Of a DNA stretch of 64,000 nt, positions 57,212 to 64,000 are shown in pieces (within the stretch, counting starts at the first letter, position 1; each line of letters begins with the position of its first letter). The notes under the pieces are model-generated. The model made no database searches and was not told the origin of the DNA. It worked only from the letters and a program-made list of their open reading frames with translations. Source of the stretch: Beta vulgaris subsp. vulgaris (lineage: Eukaryota; Streptophyta; Magnoliopsida; Caryophyllales; Amaranthaceae); assembly GCF_026745355.1 (NCBI RefSeq), contig NC_079210.1, forward strand, positions 22,146,671-22,210,670, read 5' to 3'. A program made the translations under genes and the position numbers.

Positions 57212-57860
57212 TAGGGGGTGTTCATGGGTGGTTAACCATACCGAAAAAATATTTTGGTTCGGTAACTAGAAGTTTTCGTTAGCTCTTTTTGCTAATCGTA
57301 ACAGTTTAGACCGGTTGCCCCTTAGCGATTAACCTTTTTTTCGGTACGGTTTTTCGGTTAACCATTAACCGTTATTAAAGTTATACTATTATATTTTGCT
57401 TAATATATATATATATATTTTCAATTTTTTGTGCATATATTTCAATATTATATATATTTTAATATAAAATTTATTATAAAGTGGATAATAAATTAATCGA
57501 AAAACATAACCAACACTAAGAATTCACTTCATTTCCTAATTATAGTGTTTATATTAGTACTAGAGTTTCCAAATAATTACATACTTTCTCTAATTGGTGT
57601 AACTTAGCAACAAATATTAGAATTAATGTAATTGTTTGAAAATGCTTCACAACAATTAAATAGAGAATTTATTTTTGGTATTTCGGTAAACCGTTCACTC
57701 AAAAATCATAACCGTAATCGTACCGTTTAATAGCTAATTTTATTAGTTCGGTAACCGTACCGTTAAAACTTTTTTTGTCGGCACGCTAACCACCCATTTA
57801 GATCAGTTTTTTGGTATTTTGGTACGGTATTTCGGTTTCAATTTTTTATGAACACCCCTA
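57212..57860. mobile_element. hAT-like MITE
   Basis: Ends TAGGGGGTGTTCAT and complement TAGGGGTGTTCAT are inverted. The interior is rich in CGGTAACCGTACCGT-like subterminal repeats around an AT-rich core. The 8-mer AGGACAAA adjoins the right end (57860-57867) and occurs at 57195-57202, nine bases before the left end, so the duplication is imperfectly placed. Confidence 0.6.
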
Positions 57861-58436
57861 GGACAAAGGGTGAGAGAGAAGGAGAGGGGTTAGGGTTTGT
57901 TGAGGAGAGAGATTAAGGGGGCTAGGAATTAGGATTCATAGAAGAGAGAATGTTTGGGCCGGTTCGAGAACTTTTGGGCTGGTAGTAGTCACAACTTTTG
58001 GGCCGATTAATTGCTGCGGTTATAAGAACCAGAGCGGTTACCAATCGGAGCGGTTTTCTGTTAACCAATTGAATTCTCTATTAAGGACCGCAGCTGTTGA
58101 GTTCCCAGGTTTCCCACCCAAAATTTCGAGGATTTACCGATTCGGTTCTCTTAAGGACCGCAATGGTTTGTTGTGACATATATCATTTTTTCCACTAATG
58201 TTAGGACATGATACTAAACCAATAAACACATACGTATGTACCTTGTGTAGACAAAATTCTAGGCTACTTTAACAAGATTAAAAGTCGCCTAAAGAATATT
58301 CTCCGCCTACCAATACCAACACAACCAAGAATTAATACTCAAATAATTTCGAGCAACTTTAAAATATTTTAAACTCTCTTTAAAAGTGCTTCAAAACCTT
58401 TTCCATCATTAAACTTCAATTATTAATAATCCTTAG

Positions 58437-59428
58437 CACTAGGGGAAAAAAAGAAAGGGTTGTGCAGGAAGGGCTGCGCTTTTCTTCAAAAGCGCAGCCC
58501 TACATAGCAGAAGGGCTGCGCTTTTGAAGAAAAGCGCAGCCCTACTAAGTGAAGGGCAGCGCTTTTAAAAAAAGCGCATCCTTTCTGCTATGTAGGGCTG
58601 CGCTTTTGAAGAATTTCAAAAGCGCAGCCCTTCTTAAAAAAATTTGAAATAAAAAAGTTCGCGGGGCTTCAAATATTAAGCGGGCTTCGTCAAATATATT
58701 ATCCCTCATTCTCTCTCCTCTCTCACGTCCCTCATCCCTTTTCCTCCTTCTCTCACGTCCCTCCTCCCTTTCCTCCTTCTCTCTCCTCCTCTCTCTTCTC
58801 TCTCAAAAACTCCCAGAAAAATTGCGACAAAAACCCTGAAATGATTTGCACTAATCATGCCGACGGAGTCCGATTGCCTATTGTGATACCTTTTCGGAAG
58901 CCATCCGAGTTCGTTTAAGGCTCCAAATCGGCATTTTAAGTTTTTCCGAATTTTTTTTCCTTAATTATGTATTAGGGTTTTGTTTTATGTATTTAAACAT
59001 TATCAGGTTAATGTTTGGAGGTAGTTCTTGTATTTTCAAATCTATAATTTCTTAATCTTTGTTTTGATTAATGTTCTTGTATTTTCAGATCTATAATTTC
59101 TTCTCTTCTGTATATTAGTTTTTGTTCCTTTTCGTTACGTTCTTTTTTTTTTTGTTTTGGGTTTAGTTGCATTGTAGATCTATAATTTCTTCTCTTCTGT
59201 ATATTTGGGTTTAGTTGCATTGTAGAAAAAAAAAATTTATTTATTTTTTTTGGTAGGAAGGGCTGCGCTTTTTAGGTAAAAGCGTAGCCCTTCTAGCTTA
59301 GAAGGGCTGCACTTTTCTAGCGCAGCCCTTCTTAAAAAGTGAAGGGCTGCTATTGAAAGGGCTACTGTAAAAAAGCACAGCCCTACAAGTCTTTTTCAGC
59401 GCAGCCCTTCTTCGTTTTTCCACTAGTG
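58437..59428. mobile_element. CACTA non-autonomous element 1, TSD TAG
   Basis: Ends CACTAGGGGAAAAA and complement CACTAGTGGAAAAA, flanked by TAG (58434-58436 and 59429-59431), the 3 bp duplication of CACTA (En/Spm) elements. Both subterminal regions are packed with AGAAGGGCTGCGCTTTT in both orientations, forming perfect hairpins. The middle (58680-59250) is CT- and T-rich with no transposase. Size 992 bp, nested in element C. Confidence 0.9.
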
Positions 59429-60457
59429 TAGTATAGTACTACTATACTAGTCATTAAAGCTCTTAAAAATCATACTTTGATAATAAAAACTCCATCATAA
59501 GCATACTAATAAAAATTTCAACAACTTATAATGTATTAAAAATTCTTCAGAATGTACTTACCATACTAGCTCAGGACCTTTAGCGGTGCATCGGTTTGAC
59601 ACTCGAGCGCGTCGGGATCGAAACATACTCATAATTATAAAAGTACTCAATTTCATAAACTATAATATACTACTATGATTTTGCAACTCATAAAACCTTA
59701 AAAATCTCTGCTTTGATCCTTAAAACCTTGATTTAAACATAACAACTAAATCTGAAATTGAATTACTTTACTATATATACTACATAATCTGAAATTTGTA
59801 TTTAAATCATCATACTATAAACTTTTAAACATGAAATTATTAAAGCAACACTTGAAACATAAAATATATCATTAAAATAATATAGAGGAAGAGAAAATAA
59901 CCAAGAGGAGAAGTAACATGCGCAGAAAGAGGAGGGGGCACCGGCTAGCTGATGCCTGCCGGCTGTGCTGGCTGAATCGAGAGAGGAAGAAAAGACGGAG
60001 AAAAGAAGAGGAGAGAGAAAATATATAATTTAGGGTGTTTGATTATGTGGCAAAATTTATGAGATAGGGGAGTATTTATAGGCTCCCATTAGGATTCAAA
60101 AGAAAATTGGGCTTGATGGGTTACTTTAATAAAAGACTATTATATAAGATTTATAAAGGTTTGAGACTTTAATACTATTTAATGATTTGGTACATAGGCA
60201 TATTTGGGTTCCTCTAACCCCTTTTAAAATCCTTTGTACTAAACTCAAAGATGTTTAAGCTATTTAAATAATTTTCAAAGTATGACTAAATAAAATATTC
60301 GATTACTTAAAATCATTAAATAATTTCTTTGACTTTCAAATAATCAAACTTTCGGAAATAAATCATTTAAATACTAAAATATGCTAATATATATATAAAT
60401 ATACATAAATATACATTAAAATATATTTATAAAATTCATAAAATTACGAGGATTACA

Positions 60458-60946
60458 AAACCATCCCTCCCATCCATTTATCACCATCTCTCATCTCTCA
60501 TCTCTCACCCTCAAACATCCACAAAAGCCCTGATTTTTCGAATTCTTCCACGAACTTATTTGGGTGTCGATTAACGCGAGGTTACCGGAGAAAAATTAAG
60601 CGACAAAGAAGGCAACACAACTACCAATGGAGGACGAGGAAAACCTAAAGCGTCCAAAATTGGTATCTGAACTTTCTCTATTGTTAGGGTTTTTCAAGCT
60701 TCTATTATAGTGGTTTGTTTGTCTGAAATATCTCACCATCTTTTTCTCTCCTTTTTAAATAGTAATTTCATCTTTTGTTTATTTTTATGTTTCTCTTTTT
60801 ATGTTTTAATGAGGTTTCAAGAGGAGAAATGGAGGTCACAACAATGTCAATTTCATTCGCTACTCGAATTGCGAAAAATATTGTCTTAAGATATTCTGCA
60901 CAATCTAATTCTCTCTAAATTTTGCTAAATTTTGATATTTATAGCC
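60458..60946 (+). other. Leader-like sequence with a possible first exon
   Basis: CT-rich sequence (60462-60520) is followed by an ATG at 60629 coding 'MEDEENLKRPKL' up to GTATCTGA, a potential splice donor at 60665. The CT-rich sequence before element C (53085-53250) is similar, so a host gene 5' end may lie here, cut by element C. No later exon was recognised. Confidence 0.3.
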
Positions 60947-61909
60947 GGATTTACGCTTTACCACCTCTTTTTTTTTTTTAAATTTTACCAACTTAAAGTT
61001 TCCAAGTCACAAAAAACTACCACCTAACTCATGCTACGGCCAAGAATCCGGCGAAGGAGGCCCGCATTTTGGATTAAAATAATTTTCCCGCTTTTTTTAC
61101 ACACACTCTCTCCCTCGACTTCTCTTTCTTTCGTCCTAATTCCATTTTCTTAAATTATCCACATTCTTATCTTTAATTCTCTATCAATAACCTCTCTGTA
61201 AAAATCATTAACTCCTCTTTGATTTTTATAGAGATTCTGTTACTCTCTGTCTCTCCTCCACTTCACCAAAAAATCCAAAACACGAAACTCCTTCCTCAAC
61301 TCCCTTATTTTGACTTTTGCAACAAGAGGAATTCCCCAATTGCACTTTTGGTGGTTTTGAGAAGAAGATTGAGACATTATGTGCCTATAATAATGAAGAT
61401 GAATGAGAATCAAAGCAAGCATTATACTAAAGAACACCATAGATGCCCCAATTTAGGCCAATTTATCATGAAAAATTCAATAAACAAGAAATACCCATAA
61501 TTGAGAAAGAACCTAACCTATGAAATTGGGCTGAGAAATCACACTTTCAATAGTAGTGGATTCTCCAATTTCTCCTTTAATTGAGGTCAATTTTTTCAAA
61601 AAAAAAATTGTAAGTCCTAACTTGATTTAGATTTGCATCAAAGAAATTTAGGTTTTTATATGGATTGGAAGATAAATTTGGGGTTTTGGTGAATTGAGGA
61701 AATAAAAAACCAAGGGTAAAGGGGAAAAAAAGAGGGAAAACTAAACATAAAATAGTTATGTCGGCCCCCACTCACCAAATTATTCACCGGAGTTGAGCCA
61801 AAGAGGTGAGTTTTAACAAGTTGGAAATCTAAGGGGTAAAATTGAAAAAAACCAAAGGCGGTAAAGAATAAAACAAACTATTTCTAAGGTGGTAAACATA
61901 CAAAAATCC
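60947..61909. mobile_element. Possible MULE-type MITE with long imperfect TIRs
   Basis: GGATTTACGCTTTACCACCT at the left and the complement of AGGTGGTAAACATACAAAAATCC at the right are inverted. Similarity continues inward (TTTTACC, CCAACTT, TTTCCAA). No clean target duplication. The reading frame at 61219-61500 lies in its interior and shows no domain. Confidence 0.45.
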
Positions 61910-62069
61910 TATAGTTTATCAACTTTTGACACAAGCTTGAAATATTATTATGTTTATAGTAACGCTGGAATATAAAGTTCAGATAAAAAAAATCCCGGTC
62001 CAAAAAACTAGTGGGTTAATAAAAAGACTTAGAAGATAATTTTGGGATTAAAGTATTTTATTTTAGACT

Positions 62070-62160
62070 CATTCTTTATTCTTCCTCGATCCAGACCAAT
62101 TAGAGCGGGATATTAGACATCATAGGGTACTAAATGAGGAGACACGATTATGTGTCTACA
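62070..62160 (+). repeat. Terminal part of an LTR-like repeat, copy 3 of 3
   Basis: It ends GAGGAGACACGATTATGTG plus TCTACA and resembles 15225-15307 and the complement of 278-375. What follows (62161) is open reading frame and not a primer site, so this may be the 3' edge of a solo LTR. Confidence 0.4.
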
Positions 62161-62989
62161 ACCAGTGATGATGTAGATGAGTATGTCACTGAGGGAAGTG
62201 ACTATGAAAATGGCGTATGCACTAGTAGAATTTTTTTGCTTATTGCTGCGGTGGTATTGATGCGGTTTTACGCGTAGGCAGCAATAAACCACGAAAAAAA
62301 GGAAAAATCAGAATTAAACATATTGATGCGTTTGTGGCTGGAACCCGCAGCAATATGTGTCAACGGAAAAATTTTCAAGTTTAGTTGACTATTTGACCAG
62401 ACCTATTGATGCGGTTTCTACATAAAACCGCAGCAATACAATAAAATATTATTGAAATTTTTTTTTTAATAATATTTTAATCCATTGATGCGGTTCCTAG
62501 AGAAACCGCAACAATAGAATTTTAAAATTAATAATAAAAAGGCCAGCTAGGGTTTCCTTTTCATTCCTCTCTCTCACCTCATCCAGTGTCGTTTCTGTCT
62601 TCTCTCTCTCTTACTCCTAATATGTTCTCTCTTACACTTGTCCTTCCAAACCCCAAGCCTCATCCTTACCGCCGTTTTCGCTTTTCACTCCTAATTTGTA
62701 CGCAATAATCTCCTCTCTCTCTCAATCCTAATCTGTTGCTCATTCTCTGACGTTGGGGCTTGTTCGAAATTTGTTCGTCTTCGTCTCCGGCAAAATTTGT
62801 TCGAAATTTGCTCCAAATCACCGTCTTCGCCAAAATTCGCAGTCGGCGAGTTCGTCTTCGTCAAATCATCTTTACTCAACCGACGAGTTCCATTCGTTCC
62901 AGTTCCACTTCGTCTTCGCAAACATTTCGTCTTCGCAAAGGTTCATTTGTTGTCGTTTCAGTTCTACTCGGCGTCGCCCGTTGTTCGCC

Positions 62990-63060
62990 GTCGACACTTC
63001 GTTCGCCATCGACCCTTCGTTCGCCATCGACCCTTCGTTCGTCGTCGACCCTTCATTCGA
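62990..63060 (+). repeat. 18 bp tandem repeat TTCGTTCGCCATCGACCC
   Basis: About four copies back to back inside CACTA element 2, giving a repeated peptide in any frame. Confidence 0.9.
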
Positions 63061-63061
63061 T

Positions 63062-63190
63062 TTTTGTAATTGTTGTCATTTTTGCAATTGTCCTATTTTT
63101 GTAATTGTTGTCATTTTTGTAATTGTTGTCATTTTTGTAATTGTTGTTATTTTTGTATTTGTTGTTGTTATAATATTTTTGTAATTATTT
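63062..63190 (+). repeat. 18 bp tandem repeat TTTTTGTAATTGTTGTCA
   Basis: About six imperfect copies, immediately after the previous minisatellite in CACTA element 2. Confidence 0.9.
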
Positions 63191-64000
63191 GTGTACGAAA
63201 TTACTACTTAAGATTTATTGTTTTGTGGTATTACCATATGATAGTTGTAGTATATATCTTTTCTTATATTCTTTTTAGAGTTACATTCTTGTTCTTATGT
63301 TGGGTGATTTTTAAGATAATTGTTATAATTTCTTTTCAGATTTGCTGTTTTTTTGGTACTATAATTTTGGCTTTTTTATACTCTGCCTTAAATATATTGT
63401 AATAATATATTTCAATTTGTATTTTTATGTTTTTGAATTTTGTATAATAATTTTTTGTCATTAATTTCAATCAGTAGTATTTTATTTTCTTTTAGCCCTT
63501 TTGTCTTTCAAATTTGATGGCAAAATGCAAAAAAAAAAAAAGATTTTTTTTACCTGTACCTGTACCTATTGCTGCGGTTTTCCTAAGAAACCGCAGCAAT
63601 ATGCCTATTTTTTATTATCAAATACAGCATATTGTCGCGGTTTTCCTAGAAATAGCATCAATATGCTCAATGAATCTGACATAAAATAAATATATTATTG
63701 CGGTTTTACCCAGAAATCGCAGCAATATGTTCAAATATTGCTGCGATTTAAACCGCAATAATATATTAATTACTTGTTGCTACCCACTTAATTGTTTCGC
63801 GGCCAAAACCGCCGCAATAGGCCACTTAATGACCGCAACAATAAGCATTTTTTCTACTAGCGATGCATTCCTCCATCTCTAGGGCTATATGATGACAATG
63901 AGATCGTTGATACATATGATGATCCTTTTGTTGTAGGGGAGGATTGATACCAATCTGACACTAAAAAGGAATAGGTATAAGTGCTCACTCGAATTGGAAG

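Larger units (their letters stand above)
53790..58190. mobile_element. Insert in element C carrying gene fragments
   Basis: Comparison with element A shows that this 4.4 kb is foreign: the LTR sequence stops near 53785 and resumes near 58190. It replaces the part corresponding to about 2035-2829 of element A. The right edge, TTTTTTCCACTAATG, resembles a CACTA transposon end and is preceded by repeated AAGGACCGCA (about 58085 and 58154). A matching left end was not found. It carries exon-like pieces of a TcdA-like host gene on the minus strand. Confidence 0.5.
53267..60457 (-). mobile_element. Solo-LTR-like element C, enlarged to 7.2 kb by insertions
   Basis: It begins TATAACACCTCGACATT and ends ATTACGAGGATTACA. 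It aligns with element A (1576-4111) at its left 500 bases, at 58190-58436 and at 59429-60457, including the ATCAACAAAGATGAGTACTA motif (about 53696). Flanks AAGCC and AAACC are a 4/5 match for a target duplication. On the minus strand GGAGCCTATAAATACTCC (about 60069-60086) is a TATA box near the LTR start. Inserted inside are the 53790-58190 block and the CACTA element at 58437. Confidence 0.7.
62220..63862. mobile_element. CACTA non-autonomous element 2, TSD ATG
   Basis: Ends CACTAGTAGAA and complement CGCTAGTAGAA, flanked by ATG (62217-62219 and 63863-63865). Subterminal regions are dense in ATTGCTGCGGTTT and its complement AAACCGCAGCAAT. The interior contains two minisatellites and AT-rich filler. 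Size 1643 bp, no transposase. Confidence 0.88.
62161..63947 (+). pseudogene. Short coding fragment split by a CACTA element
   Basis: 62161-62219 is open ('DDVDEYVTEGSDYENGV'). If the inserted element and one ATG duplicate are ignored, the frame continues without a stop through 63866-63944 ('PPSLGLYDDNEIVDTYDDPF') to TGA at 63945. The two sides keep one frame across the insertion, so this was coding when hit. Very acidic; family not recognised. Confidence 0.5.

Noticed and set aside
61219..61500. 93-codon frame
   Set aside because: Lies inside the imperfect inverted-repeat element 60947-61909 and shows no recognisable domain.
62753..63402. Several overlapping plus-strand frames
   Set aside because: They arise from the two 18 bp minisatellites and T-rich filler inside CACTA element 2.

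Overview
This is a stretch of plant nuclear genome from a eudicot. An intact beta-expansin gene with three plant-type introns sits in a sea of nested LTR retrotransposons and small DNA transposons. The AT-rich background and MITEs built on GAACTGAACT and TCAGTTCAGTT motifs make me think of Amaranthaceae/Caryophyllales, but that is an impression and not something the sequence proves. There are no bacterial operons, CRISPR arrays or phage genes.

Layout. 1-1575: AT-rich, holding an LTR-like end. 1576-4111: a 2.5 kb TG...CA solo-LTR-like element with target duplication ATGAT. 4400-15040: a complete but frameshifted Ty1/copia element of SIRE type (TSD TGGAG) with two 1.3 kb LTRs, gag-pol and an extra env-like ORF. 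16580-21596 (minus): the beta-expansin gene, with a Tourist-like MITE in intron 2. 22075-23182: an enlarged Stowaway-like element carrying a minisatellite. 24406-29643: a second, badly decayed copia element whose 3' LTR holds a 386 bp MITE with ~105 bp inverted repeats.

32174-47339: a 15.2 kb Ty3/gypsy element of the Tat group (TSD TTATT, LTRs 358 bp). Its gag-protease-RT-RNaseH-integrase region has lost the RT YxDD box and the integrase core, and a 4.1 kb solo-LTR-like element (35244-39387, TSD CTCAG) sits exactly inside RT. Between pol and the 3' LTR are two blocks of a 59 bp tandem repeat. They bracket about 5 kb that reads on the minus strand as two spliced genes, each with a TATA box; the first resembles the 'putative gypsy-type transposon' family. 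This is the most interesting system in the window.

47346-47600: a Stowaway MITE. 48123-49665: a Harbinger-like element full of minisatellites. 50509-51181: a GC-rich hAT MITE with a perfect 8 bp TSD. 51820-52920: an L1-type LINE endonuclease fragment containing a 146 bp-arm inverted duplication. 53267-60457: a third solo-LTR-like element, enlarged by an insert carrying a pseudogene of a TcdA/ThiF-like gene, an hAT-like element and a CACTA element (58437-59428, TSD TAG). 62220-63862: a second CACTA element (TSD ATG) that splits a short reading frame.

Only the expansin looks like a working host gene. Everything else is transposon sequence, transposon-borne gene fragments or featureless AT-rich spacer. 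Exact target duplications at most element borders let the order of insertion be read directly. The oldest visible target around the gypsy element is a TCAGTT-rich MITE. The gypsy element went into it, and the 4.1 kb solo LTR then went into the gypsy element.
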